DNA from: Zantedeschia hybrid cultivar
Lineage: Eukaryota; Streptophyta; Magnoliopsida; Alismatales; Araceae
Length of the DNA: 64,000 nucleotides
Assembly (NCBI GenBank): GCA_030544215.1
Contig: JARZZO010000011.1
Location: forward strand, 4,078,001-4,142,000
Direction of reading: 5' to 3'
The notes beneath the pieces were generated by a model that did not search any database, was not told the origin of the DNA, and worked only from the letters and a program-made list of their open reading frames with translations. The translations under genes and the position numbers were made by a program. Below are positions 32,627 through 43,371 of this stretch, one piece after another. How positions within the stretch are numbered: position 1 is the first letter of the stretch; each line of letters opens with the position of its first letter.

Positions 32627-32853
32627 CCCTAGCGGCATAGCCGAGTGGTGGGACACCCTCCTGCGCCTTGCACAGGGGAGGCGGCACGAGTTCGATCTCG
32701 TTGGCCGCATTTCCTCCTCTTCGTGGATTCCGTCTCTTTGGACGTAGAATCGAAGGGGGTTGAGGTGGGTGAGGAGGACTGAGTTTCGTTTCCAGCTCCT
32801 CACGATTGTTAGTTAGGGTCCTTTGCCACTGTGCTATGGTTAAAAAAAAAAAA
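32627..32853 (+). mobile_element. tRNA-derived SINE with poly(A) tail
   Basis: The head (about 32633-32706) has the A box TAGCCGAGTGG and a B box-like AGTTCGATCTC, and its ends GCGGC/GCCGC still pair like an acceptor stem. About 130 nt of unrelated body follows, then a poly(A) tail at 32842-32853. RNA polymerase III would transcribe such an element. A clear TSD was not found. Confidence 0.75.
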
Positions 32854-33554
32854 GTACTTATCTTTTTATTGAGGTTCTAACAAATATTACATCAAAGGAT
32901 TTCTAGATTTTGATTTTTCTAAATATTGTAAATTATGAATGTCTTTGTATTTAATGCATTTAGCAATCCACAATGATAAACCTCTTCAACTAATAGCTAC
33001 TTGGAAAAAAAGGACACTTGTACAATATTTCTACATTGGCATCAAAATAAATAAATAAGATAAATGGCATTATTACCTTTTGTAATGAAAAAATCAAGAA
33101 AAAGAGAGAGAGAGAGAGTGGATTAAAGAAATGAAAAGAGGAAAGAGGGGGATCTTCCCCTCAGGTGACAGTGCTCCTGTCCCATGGGAGTGAAAGACAC
33201 TATGAAGACATAACATACACGTGTTGCAAGGAAGTGAGGAGGATAATTCTATTTCCTTTTCTTAATCTGATTTGTTCATGGATGACCAATATATAGGTAT
33301 GTAAACGAATTGGACTTAACTAGACTTAATTCTATATTAAGTTCAATTCGTTTATTATTGAGCTGAGTTTTTTCTTTTGTTTGAACTCAAATTGTCTGAG
33401 TAGTGTTTGGAGTTCAGTTAAGTTCTTAGATGAGTCAAAAATACGTTTTCTTCTTATGTTTGTGCATTAGCACTCGTGAGAAGAAGTTATGTCCCATATC
33501 AAAAGCCACAAGAAGCCTTCATTTGCCACCTCTTGAAAAAAAATGAAGTTTGCA

Positions 33555-34617
33555 TACCTCTCTCTCTCTAGATTTTTTTCTAGAGAGAGAGGCTCCACTC
33601 TCTTCGGAGGTTCCTTCGCCGAGCCGAACTAGTCGTCCTTTGGCGGATCTTGTGTGGAGGGAGGCCCCCTCTTGGGCGCTTCCCCCCCGCCCCCTTTCAG
33701 GTGCGTCTTCTAGCTTCCCTTCTCCTCTCCTTTCATCCCCCCTTTCACTGTCATCTTTCCCTTCCATCTTTCCCTTCAAATCTCCCTCCATCTCATCCTT
33801 CTTTCTCATCATCCTTTGCATCTAGGTTCCTTGCCATCCTTTTCCTTCCTCTTGCGGCATCAGACTGTCTCTCCCTCTAGGCTTTTTGAGCCTGCCCTTA
33901 TCTCTTAGAACCTGTGCTCTTTCCTAACTCGCCCCCTTGTTCCTTTCACCTTTCCTCTGCCATCATCCCCCCTCCCTTCCCAGCTTGGCCACTTTCTTCC
34001 TCTACCATCACTATCCTTCCCTCCACACTCCGCCTTCTTGTTTTGTAGTTTGCCCCTGCGTGGGGATCTTTCGGCGCCCGATCTGGGCTAGGTTTGCTTC
34101 TTTGCCACTGTTTATTTCTGATTTTTCGTTCTTGTTGGAGGGCATCACCTGTTTTTGCCTAGTTCGGATTCCGTCGATCTGTTGGTGTTACAACTCGAGA
34201 TCTTGGTGTTTTCTGGTATGGCTCGTGATGTGAGCTTATTCCATTCGTCGTCTGTTGACGAGCGTCTCCGAGCCTCCATCTACCTTGGCTGTTCGAATGA
34301 AGACTGCAGCTACTCTCCGGTGATCCTCGCCGTTGTCTCCTCGGTGATTGACATCTCCATTTCGGGGCGATCTACAACTTTTCAGTGTTCTTCCAAAGGG
34401 CCTTCTGTTGCGTTATTTTACCTAATGGTTAATGGTTGTATCCCCCTAGATGTGAGTTTTGCTTCCTTTGTACACTTCTTCAGTGGCAACCTGTTGGTCT
34501 ATGTTCCCCTGTTTACCTCCTCCTGGCTTTTCTCTTCTCTTGTCAGGTGGCTTTGTACTTCTATGGTTTATCTTGAATTAATATAGGTAGCTTTTCTTGT
34601 TCAAAAAAAAAAAAAAA
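33555..34617 (+). other. Possible retroposed sequence ending in poly(A)
   Basis: A pyrimidine-rich, GC-richer block starts near a short hairpin (CTCTCTCTCTAG facing CTAGAGAGAG, 33560-33592) and ends in a 15-nt poly(A) at 34603-34617. It has open but motif-free frames. It could be a LINE-derived or processed-transcript insertion; no matching TSD was found. Confidence 0.35.
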
Positions 34618-34659
34618 GACATCAGAGAGTGTTTCTCTGTGACCACACTGGGAAGTCAG

Positions 34660-34760
34660 CTGACACTCTTAAGCTAGTTGACTGTGTAGGCCACATCTAG
34701 AAGGTCAATTGACTTAGGTATCTACGTGGCGCTCGGCACTTGACTACGTCAAGTAGTAAT
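34660..34760. promoter_or_regulatory. Cluster of W-box-like TTGAC/GTCAA motifs
   Basis: Several TTGAC cores or complements occur within 100 bp (AGTTGACTG, GGTCAATTGACTT, CACTTGACTACGTCAAG), about 300-400 bp upstream of the PPR start. WRKY factors bind TTGAC(C/T); function here is speculative. Confidence 0.3.
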
Positions 34761-34816
34761 GTAGTATCACTTTCACTGATTTAAAGTTTTTTGGTCAAAG
34801 ATAAATTAATGAACAA

Positions 34817-34840
<24 letters not shown>
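34817..34840. repeat. (AT)n microsatellite
   Basis: A run of about 12 AT units upstream of the PPR gene. Confidence 0.95.
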
Positions 34841-34848
<8 letters not shown>

Positions 34849-34952
34849 AAAATTTGATTATCAACATATAAATAGTCACCTTTAAAATGCTTTTATAACC
34901 GAGAAACCGCTGTAGTGAACGAGCCACACGGATCCAGCTAGAATCCGGCCCG

Positions 34953-34973
34953 ATATATATATATATATATATA
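34953..34973 (+). promoter_or_regulatory. (AT)n run at the PPR core promoter position
   Basis: An AT dinucleotide run (ATATATATATATAACC) ends about 85 bp before the PPR start codon, where a TATA box would be expected. It may serve as one; no other TATA box is nearer. Confidence 0.4.
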
Positions 34974-35057
34974 ACCTTAACACTTCTTCTGTTTCACTAC
35001 CTTCTTCACAACCGCCACCTTGGTGAGTACGGACCATGCAGCTGGAGAGGGTGGGAG

Positions 35058-36710
35058 ATGAGCCATGGCAGAGCTGCGAGGCTCCTTCTCGTTTCCGTCC
35101 GAACCCACGCAGCTTTCACCATCGCCACCACCTCTTCGGTCGCCCTGCCGGCGGCGCCAGCATCGGCAGCAAGTGCTCTCCGACCCCGCGGAGCCGCCAC
35201 CATCTCCCACCAGGCTGCCAGCACACAAGCACTGGCGTCCTCTATACAGCGCTACATCGACTCCGACGCCCCCTTCCGCGGCCAGGCGCTTCAGGCCCAC
35301 ATCATCAAATCCGGGCTCCGACCCACCACCAACATCTCTATCAAGCTCATCATCCTCCACCTCAAGTGCGATGCAATCGCGTACGCCCACCAAATGTTCG
35401 ACGAAATGCCCAACCGGATCCTTTCGGCATATAACTACATGATTTCGGGGTATTTCAAGCGAGGACGAGATGGGGAGGCGCTTAAACTCATCCGCACGCT
35501 AGCTCTTTCTGACGAGAGGCCTGATGGGTTCACACTCTCCATGGCCTTGAAGATATCTGCGACCTTGAATTCGCTGAGTATGTGCAAAGAGGTGCATGCC
35601 CAAATTACCAAGTCGAGCTGCGAGCATGACGAGGTCCTCTTCACGGCCCTGATTGATTCATATGCAAAGAATGAGAAGTTGGGTTATGCCAGGAGAGTGT
35701 TTGAGGAGACGTCCGGCAAGAATGTTGTGTGCTCCACTGCGATGATTTCGGGTTATATGAGCCAAGGATTGGTTGGAGAGGCTGAGGAGATATTTGAGAG
35801 CACAGTGGTGAGGGATGCAGTTGTGTACAATGCAATGATTGAGGGGTACAGTATGACACTTCAGACGGCCTTGAGGTCACTTGAAGTGTACAAGGACATG
35901 CAGCGTTCAGGTTACCGGCCGACAATATCTACATTTGTGAGCATAATTGGGGCTTGTTCTGTTTTGGCTGCATTAGAATTTGGTCAGCAAGTTCACAGTC
36001 AGTTGATCAAGACCGATATTTTTCTTCATGTGAGATCAGGGAGTGCACTTGTAGACATGTACTCGAAATGTGGTAGAACATATGAAGCCAGGAGAATCTT
36101 TGATCACATGGCAGACAAAAATGTCTTTACATGGTCTTCCATGATTGATGGGTATGGAAAGAATGGGATGCCTCGTGAAGCTCTTGAACTATTCAAAAAG
36201 ATGAGGAGGGATGGTGCTGTTAGGCCAAACTATGTTACGTTCCTTGGTGCTCTGACGGCATGTGGACATGCTGGTTTAGTATCTGATAGCAAAGAGATTT
36301 TTGACAGCATGGAGAGAGACTACTTGCTCAAACCTAGGATGGAGCACTATGCATGCATGGTTGATATAATGGGACGTGCAGGGAATCTGCAGGAAGCATT
36401 CGATTTCATTAAGCAGATACCCCGTAAGCCAAACTCTGATGTGTGGGCAGCTCTCCTTGGAGCATGCAGACTCCATGGGGAGGTTGAATTGGCACGTATT
36501 GCAGCGAATGAAGTTTTTGAGTTGAACAGAAAGGACAGACCTGGAGCTTATGTTGCTTTGTCTAACACTTATGCAGCTGCTGGGGAATGGTGGAATGTTT
36601 GTGAAGTTAGGGAGCTGATGAAGGAGAGAGGGGTTTCTAAGGACACTGGACACAGTTGGGTCAGGATAGACAAAGGACTACGAGGATCCCACACTGGTGA
36701 AAAGGCTTGA
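35058..36710 (+). CDS. E-type pentatricopeptide repeat protein (At1g28690-like), intronless
   Basis: Probably an organellar RNA-binding protein acting in mitochondrial or plastid RNA processing or editing. The 550-residue frame is intact. Residues 1 to about 60 are rich in Arg, Ala and Ser with few acids, as in organellar targeting peptides. PLS-class PPR units follow (for example NYMISGYFKRGRDGEALKLI, SALVDMYSKCGRTYEARRIF, WSSMIDGYGKNGMPREALEL), then an E-like tail from PNSDVWAALLGACRLHGEVE through PGAYVALSNTYAAAGEWWNV to GHSWVRIDKG. No DYW deaminase domain follows. Blocks such as SAYNYMISGY, GQQVHSQLIK and PNYVTFLGALTACGHAGLV resemble Arabidopsis At1g28690. The Met at 35058 is the first in frame and is preceded by a purine-rich context. 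Orthology is judged from memory. Confidence 0.93.
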   Translation: MSHGRAARLLLVSVRTHAAFTIATTSSVALPAAPASAASALRPRGAATISHQAASTQALASSIQRYIDSDAPFRGQALQAHIIKSGLRPTTNISIKLIILHLKCDAIAYAHQMFDEMPNRILSAYNYMISGYFKRGRDGEALKLIRTLALSDERPDGFTLSMALKISATLNSLSMCKEVHAQITKSSCEHDEVLFTALIDSYAKNEKLGYARRVFEETSGKNVVCSTAMISGYMSQGLVGEAEEIFESTVVRDAVVYNAMIEGYSMTLQTALRSLEVYKDMQRSGYRPTISTFVSIIGACSVLAALEFGQQVHSQLIKTDIFLHVRSGSALVDMYSKCGRTYEARRIFDHMADKNVFTWSSMIDGYGKNGMPREALELFKKMRRDGAVRPNYVTFLGALTACGHAGLVSDSKEIFDSMERDYLLKPRMEHYACMVDIMGRAGNLQEAFDFIKQIPRKPNSDVWAALLGACRLHGEVELARIAANEVFELNRKDRPGAYVALSNTYAAAGEWWNVCEVRELMKERGVSKDTGHSWVRIDKGLRGSHTGEKA

Positions 36711-38260
36711 AATTTGGTGTATGAAGCCAAGCCCATAGAATAATAGTTTGAGTAGACATTTCAAGAATTTTGAACCTGCCACAGGGATGTCACTTTCAGG
36801 CGCATATGCCAGACCATTCCAAGATACGGCTTTTTCAATATTGGTTATCCTTAATTCACTTCCCTAGATGAAGGGAGAAAAGAACTTGAGGACCATTCTT
36901 TGGGAGAAGGCCTATAGATGGCAAGAAGGTAAGAACCTTTAAAGTTTTGTTTCCAAATGGAAACCAATTAGTTACCTTTGTAGTCACAAATGAATAAAAA
37001 ATAATCCATTGTATACCTGATGTAAACACTGGTTGTCATGTAAGTGAGAGGAAAATTAGTGAGAAGTAGATGTTACTCTATTGAGTGCCTAATGTGGTTT
37101 ACATGACGGAGGTGGTGGTCAAAAAACATAGACAGGAGCGTCTTCCTTTTCACTTATCAATTGTTGGCAATGACTACAATTTACCTTTATGGACAACTGG
37201 TCTAACAAAAATGCAGATAGGAGCATAGCTATCAGTCTGCCATATGTTACCTGCAGCTTTAGTTTACCTATGAGCATGAAATTCTATGTATTTGTTCCTT
37301 TTATTTTTTTACCTGTTTTTGTCCAGAAACAGCCTCCTTGCAAAAGGAAAGAAATAAAGGAAAAAAAGGGTAAGGTTGCTTGCAATTGACCCTCTCCAGA
37401 CCCTGCAGTGGTAGGAGCCTTGTGGCATTGGGCTGCCTTATATTCTTATTATTTTTTTACTTGTTTGTGTTACCCTTTTTTCCCTTTGATTCTTTAGCAT
37501 ATGAAATGTGCATACTGTAGATAAGAGACCTCTCCTTTCTTATTTTTCTTTTGAACTATATTCCACTCTGCCGCATGCTTTCCAGAGGTAATCAGTGCAG
37601 GTTAATCATTTAATGCATATAAAACTAATATGCCTTAAGTCTTTTGCTAACGAAAAGGGTGACAATAGAAGGATTTGAGTGAAAACTTTCTATCCTTAGG
37701 TCAATACCTATTATTTTTAGAAATAGAATGTATCAATCATCAAGGTATTAAAAGTCAGTTATTCAAACTACTGCATGATTTTCTTTAAAAGAAAAAAAAG
37801 CAACGTCCTCCTTTTTCCTTCGTAAATATCTACATTTTCCCTTATAGCTAGTCTACATTTCATTTTACTAGTTCACCATGCTGATGCCTAGTGTGAAACC
37901 TCCTACAAAATTGTTGAGCTTTACTTGTGAGAGTTACAGCATACAACTTTGTGTCTAGGAAAAGACAGCCAAAAGTTAGGTTGCCAAGTTCTATGGTTAA
38001 CTCTATGTCTTGATGTGTCCAAAATCTACATTTTGTTTTAGTAGATTTGCTTCTCTATAGTACGCAAACGCTTGTTACGCTAGACACGAGCTGCATATGG
38101 TCCTTTTGTGTGTGTTCATTGAGAAATCCCCTAAGAAGTAGATGCATAGAACTCGTCTAGGGGTTCATTTGAGAATGTAAAGTTCAACATTGTTATTACG
38201 AAAATTTAAAGTTTTTCCCTCTATCAAAAGAAATTTAAGTTGTAGGAGAATCTAGAATAA
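36711..38260. other. 3' flank of the PPR gene
   Basis: AT-rich sequence that probably includes the PPR 3' UTR over its first few hundred bases. It contains an Au-SINE-like remnant, listed separately. No other gene is recognised. Confidence 0.5.
37368..37440 (+). mobile_element. Au-SINE-like 3' remnant
   Basis: GGTAAGGTTGCTTGCAATTG, ACCCTCTCCAGACCCTGCAG and GGAGCCTTGTGGCATTGGG match the conserved 3' part of plant Au SINEs (GGTAAGGCTGCGTACA...CCCCAGACCC...GGGAGCCT). The tRNA-like 5' part is not visible. Confidence 0.65.
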
Positions 38261-38269
38261 AAATGGCCA

Positions 38270-40640
38270 CCACATGTAGAGCAAAACATTATAAAAGGTC
38301 AATAACTATAATGAGGACACTATAAATGGTCATGTAGAAAAGGATAATAGTAGATATGAGAGGGTGTATGGAGGCTTTGGCTTTGCTGATAGAAATGGCA
38401 TGGGTGGGATCAATCTTGACTTTACTATTGCATATGATTTAAGAATTACAAATATTTACTTTAAAAAGAGAGATAACATTTAATAATTTATAAAAGTGAA
38501 ACACATAAAAGTCAAATAGATTATTTTTTTATTAAAAAAATTGATTGATCATTATGTAAAGACTATAAAGTCATTCTTAGAGAGATTTTAGTTTCTCAAC
38601 ATAGAATTTTAGTAATGGATGTTTACATGCATCTAAAAGTTAAAGAAAAATGATGTAGTGAATAGTTGCCCAAAAATTAAATGATGAAATTTAAAAAGAG
38701 AGGATTTTAATATCTTTAAAAAGTATCTATTAAAAGAAAATATATAAGATTCTGAGGGAGAAATTAACATAATATGGAATAGAATGGCTACTTGTATAAA
38801 TAGACTAGTAAAAGAAATCTTAGGTGAATTTAAAAGTAATTTTTTTTTTAGAAAAGAGATATAGCGGTGCGATAACGAAATTCAAAAATCTATTAACTAT
38901 AAAAAAGAATGCTTTAAAATATAGCAAATTAGTAAAAACGATCAAACCTTCAAAGATTACAAAATTGTATAAATAAATACTAAGAAAATAATTAGTAAAG
39001 TTAAATTAAAGACTCTTGAAGAATTGTATCATAAGTTGAGAATCCAGGATAATGAAAAAGATATATATAAATTTACCAAGAGACAAAAAGAATAAGAATC
39101 TTAATCATATTAGATGTATTAAAAGCGAGGAGGACAGTGTTCTAGTTAAGGATTGCGAGATTAAGGAGAGATAGAGTATTTAGTTTGGAGAATTGTTAAA
39201 TATGGATCAATTCAGATGTTATCATCGTAAATAAACTAATGAGTTTAGTGAAAAAATTAATTATTAATATATTTGACATATTAGAACTTTAGAAGTTGAA
39301 AATACTCTAAAAAGGATGAGAGTGGGTAGCGTATTTAAACTAGATAGGATACCTATTGAAGTTTGAAAAAATATAAATAAATAGGTATTAAGTGACTTAC
39401 TGAATTTTTCAATAAGATTTTAAAAGAGAGAGGAATGTCGAATGACTTGAGAAGAAGTAATGTTAAATGACTTGAGAAGAAGTGTTGTGATTCTATTCTT
39501 TAAAACTAAATGAAATATTTAAAATTACAATAATTAATGTAGAGTTAAACTTGAGAGTCATACTATGAAATTTTAAGAGAGAATAGTAGAGAAGCATCTT
39601 AAGCGTATTACTAATATTTCGGAAAATTTATTTGGATTCATGCCTAGTAGATCTACTACATAAGATAATTGATGAAAAAATATAGAGAGATGAGAGAAGA
39701 TTTGCACATGATTTATATTGATTTAGAGAAAACTTATGTTGTATATCTAGAGAGTTAATTTGGTAGACTATAGAGAAACAGGGAGTATGTAAATGATATA
39801 TTTATGTGATTAGAGATATGTACGAAATGATTTATATGAATGTGAAGACTATTACTAGAGAGACATCAGAGTTCTCTGTTACTATGGGATTACATCAAAG
39901 GTTAACATTAAGTCTTTGTCTTTTTACTTTAGTTATAGATGAAGCCACTAAACACTTGCATGGTAATATTCCTTGGCATATGTAATTTGCAAATAATATT
40001 GTTATAATAGATGATGATATTAAAAATTTGAATGATAAACTAGAATAATGAAGATCCATTTTGAGATCTAAAAGTTTTAAGATCAGTCGAACTAAGATAA
40101 AATATATGAAATGTAATTCCAATAACAGAGAGGTTGACCATATAGATTTAGTTACTATCGATGATCAAATTATTCATAAAAGTAACAATTTTTATTATTT
40201 AAGATCTATTATTCAAGATAGTAAAAAAATTTAAGAAGATATTACTCAGAGTCAAGGCGAATTGACTGAAGTAGAGAAACACATCTGGAGTTCTTTGTGA
40301 TCGTCAAATCTCCTTAAAATTCAAAAGTAAATTCCATATGACAACTGTAAGACCTGCTATATTGAGTGTTGGACTGTGAAAAAAAATCGTGTGCAAAAAA
40401 TGTATATTACTGGGATGAAGATGTGCAAGTAGATGAGTGGTTAAATTAGAAAGATAAAATTAAGAATGGGAGATAGAAGACATCGAGAAAGACTTATATA
40501 TAATTAGAAACGATTTGACATTACTACATGTTATTTTTAATTTGACATTTGATAGATTAAGATGGCGGGACATGATTTATATAGTTGACCACAATTAGTT
40601 GAGATAAAACTTTGATAATAATGATGATGATTATACTTTA
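38270..40640 (+). pseudogene. Decayed RTE-clade LINE (endonuclease and reverse transcriptase remains)
   Basis: Frameshifted and stop-ridden plus-strand remnants align in order with plant RTE LINE proteins: GDLNGHVG-like and GGFGFADRNG (endonuclease, about 38.32-38.41 kb), LDFTIAYDLRITNIYFKKR, SQHRILVMDV, MWNRMATCINRLVKEILGE, FGFMPSRSTT (about 39.64 kb), YIDLEKTY, GLHQRLTLSLCLF (for GLHQGSALSPYLF), FANNIVIIDD at 39986 (the FADD catalytic box mutated to FANN) and DRLRWRDMI near the end. It finishes with GATGATGATGA-type short repeats, typical of RTE 3' ends. It is long dead. Confidence 0.82.
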
Positions 40641-41905
40641 ACATCCTTTGAGTGAAAAAAAAAAAAAACACTAGTATCAGTTTCCTAAGCGTTTATCCAT
40701 GCTTTATAGTGAGGTTATCTCATGATTTCGTCTTAAAATTTGTTGTCCCAAATGCACCCTAACCATTTGTTGCTGTGGTACAAAGAGGACCATAAGATGA
40801 AATCTTTTCGGCTCTATCCGAAACATTTCTAAACTTTAGAACAGATCTTATATTCTAACTTGAAACACCCAAATTTCAAAAGAAATACAATGCGATTGTG
40901 TCCTTCTCACCGTGCCACTTTATGTTCTGCTCACTTGCTCCCCTTGATGGGACAACTCTCCAGGCATATATCCCATCGTCGTGCCACCTATTTCTTTTCC
41001 ACCACTGGCCATTTCAGGACTGCAAGAGGATAATGCAGCCAAAGAACAAGTTGAATGATACAACTCCGTGATGTACAACATCTATACACGAGCAGACGGT
41101 GTGGAGGCCACAGAAGGGTGGACCTTTTAAGGTGGTACCGTATGTTTTAAAAAAATAATTCAATGAATTCGATCACATCACATAGTTGAACATCACAGTG
41201 AGAAGATATTTTTCACTAATTTTTTTCCATTAAAAAATAAAGTAACGCTCAACCACATAGTTGTCTTTCCCACTCTAGACCGGACATTCCGCCCGTTGAA
41301 ACATACCGACAACTAGATTAGGACACCTAAAAATGATTCAATAAGTCTTTTCTCTGTCTACCTCTGCAATGCCCGCATTATAATAGAGGGTATATCAACA
41401 AGCATTATTAATGAGATCAAAAAGTAGAAACAGATGAAAGTGGGATCTTCACCAACCTATCCGGTGGTGCAAAGAAGTAGAATGCGAGTAGAACAACCGA
41501 ATCTTTCCACAACCACCCAAAAAACAAAAAACAAAATCCCAAAGTATCTTATCTGAGGCTACGTGTCACTGTTTCCCACTTTTGAATAACTTGGTGACTC
41601 AAACCACAATTGCTCGTGTAAAGATGGTAAAAGGCCTTTGGGAATCTGATTTCCTTTTCCTGATATAAGAGATGTATTAAAACTAGATTAATATGCATTT
41701 CAATTTGCTCCAATACGAAGTTCAGCCCAAAAGGGGAATTTGGACCGAGCAAACAGGCAACTACCAACACGAGTACACTCACATTTATGTTCCTAATAAA
41801 AGATTAGTATGCTTCCTACAACAACTCAGGGGCTTCACATGCCAGGGAATGAACATAGAAGAAGAGGAAGAAGCAGCAGCGGCAACGCTACTGTCTAGTA
41901 TCTAC
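40641..41905. other. Intergenic stretch 3' of the sHSP gene
   Basis: AT-rich sequence between the dead LINE and the minus-strand sHSP gene; the 3' UTR of the latter should lie in the last few hundred bases. Nothing else is recognised. Confidence 0.5.
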
Positions 41906-41969
41906 TAACCGACATCAACATAAAGAAGCCCACTCCCGTCTCCACATGCGGTTCTCCTCCTCCTCCTCT

Positions 41970-42568
41970 TCAGGCGATGGCGACCTGCACGGTCTTGGGC
42001 TTGGGGGCCTCCGGCGGGGGGCGCTTCTCCGCCGTCACCCTGAGCTCGCCGTTCTCGCAGCTGGCCGCGATCTTGGCCACGTCCGAGTCCTCTGGGAGGC
42101 GGAACTTGCGCACGAACCTGGGAACGCCGGCCTTCCTCTCCAGCCGGAGGTACTTGCACCCCTCCTCCTCCCCTTCCTCCCTCTTCCTCTTCCCGTTGCC
42201 CCTTATCACCAGCACGCTCTCGTCCTCCACCGTCACCTGCACAATCCACCACAAGGCCCATCAAAACCTCGCCTTTCGACAAACCCCGGTGAGAATCCAA
42301 CGCAAACCCATCAGCAGCGTCGCCAAAGCAGTACCTGGACGTCGCTCTTGGAGAGGCCGGGAACATCGAGGAAGAAGGTGTACGCCTTGGGTGTTTCGAG
42401 GATGTCGACGGGCACGGCCCCCATCCCCAGCTTCTCATCGCTATGGTGGTGGCGACGGTGGTCGCGGCGGCCCTGCTCGGGGGCGCCCGTGGAGGGGAAG
42501 ACCAGCTTCTCAATGGTCTCGGGCAGGTGGATCAGCTCGAACAGCGAGGCGTCGGCAACCGGGCTCAT
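41970..42568 (-). CDS. Class III small heat-shock protein (HSP20 / alpha-crystallin domain), two exons
   Basis: An ATP-independent holdase chaperone that keeps unfolding proteins soluble under heat; class III members are nuclear. Exons are 42568-42335 and 42236-41970, joined at CAG/GTAC and TGCAG/GTG (phase 0), giving 166 residues. The N-terminus LFELIHLPETIEKLVFP and VPVDILETPKAYTFFLDVPG then LSKSDVQVTVEDESVLVI are the class III signature (Arabidopsis HSP17.4-III, rice 18.6-kDa class III). The alpha-crystallin domain covers about residues 52-155, with basic KRKREE, LRLERKAG and VRKFRLPEDSDVAKI, and a PPPEAPKPKTVQVAIA tail. The intron position after SDVQ sits in the domain's N-terminal part. 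A Met 21 codons upstream (42631) is in frame, but 42568 has the better GCCGCC context and matches homologue length. Confidence 0.93.
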
Positions 42569-42733
42569 GGCGGCGGCGAAGACGCTAGCAGCGGTAGAGG
42601 GCGGCGAATGGTACGTGTCTCGTGGCGGCAAAAAGCCGAACGAGTGGCGTGCGAAGGGCCAGAGCGAGCGAACACGTCGACGCGAGCTTGCGAGTGGCTG
42701 CCCGCCGACGGGGTGTGAATAAGATGGAGCGGG

Positions 42734-42746
42734 AGAACGTTCCAGA
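42734..42746 (-). promoter_or_regulatory. Heat-shock element upstream of the sHSP
   Basis: AGAACGTTCCAGA contains alternating GAA-TTC-GA units (GAA 42735, TTC 42740, GA 42745), matching nGAAnnTTCnnGAn. It sits about 170 bp upstream of the start codon, where heat-shock factors would bind. A weaker GAA...GAA cluster lies at 42792-42808. Confidence 0.7.
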
Positions 42747-42878
42747 TAAGTTGGGAGGTGTCGAGATTCCGGGACACCTTGCCACGTCTCGCGAAGCGTC
42801 TAGAAGAATCGGTTGGTCTGGTAACGTTACCTCACCACGTGCTAATTATTGGATCAGCTCGATACCGTTTTTAGAAGT

Positions 42879-43363
42879 TAGTAATACTTGCTGAGCTGCG
42901 GGGAACGTGAGACTATTCTCCTTAAAGATATAATTAAAAATAAGTCTTAAAAAATATGTGTATTTTAAAAAAAATTATAATTTAACTATTTACAAACAAG
43001 TCTCCACAATCTACTATGAATTGATACAAGATCTTTAAGTGTCACAAAAAATTGTTACTAAAGGAAGTGAGAATGGCACCAAAAAGATGCCCAAAAGGAC
43101 TTTTTAGTAAAAATTGTGAATTGGTACAAAGTCCTCAAGTGTCACAAAAACTATTACTAAAAGGGGTGAAAGTGATATAAAAAAGGTGCCAAAAAGAATT
43201 TTTTGTACGAAAATTAAAATTATGATGACTTGTTTGTAAATTATCAGATTAGGAAGAGTTATATGTAATATTGAAAGTATACGGGGGTTGATAATCAAAG
43301 AGCAAAAAAAAAGATCGCGCAACGTATGTCGATCAGGTGCACAGCAAGTATTACTCTTTAAGA
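42879..43363. mobile_element. MULE-type MITE in the sHSP promoter flank, GAGTAATACTTGCTG family
   Basis: 485 bp flanked by TTAGAAGT (42871-42878, 43364-43371). The left end is TAGTAATACTTGCTG; the right end complement is TCTTAAAGAGTAATACTTGC, followed by TGTGCACCTGATCG. The left end seems to have lost a few bases. An internal duplicated TACAA-GT-CTTAAGTGTCAC-like motif (near 43021 and 43126) is also present. It lies about 300 bp upstream of the sHSP start codon. Confidence 0.7.
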
Positions 43364-43371
43364 TTAGAAGT

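Noticed and set aside
32633..32706. Functional tRNA gene
   Set aside because: The tRNA-like head continues into a body and poly(A) tail and has a degenerate B box, which fits a SINE rather than a tRNA gene.
34977..36653. Antisense and alternative-frame ORFs in the PPR gene
   Set aside because: They lack PPR motifs and any independent promoter signal.
41905..42722. Large ORFs on both strands across the sHSP gene
   Set aside because: They are high-GC shadows; only the two-exon minus-strand reading gives the alpha-crystallin domain.
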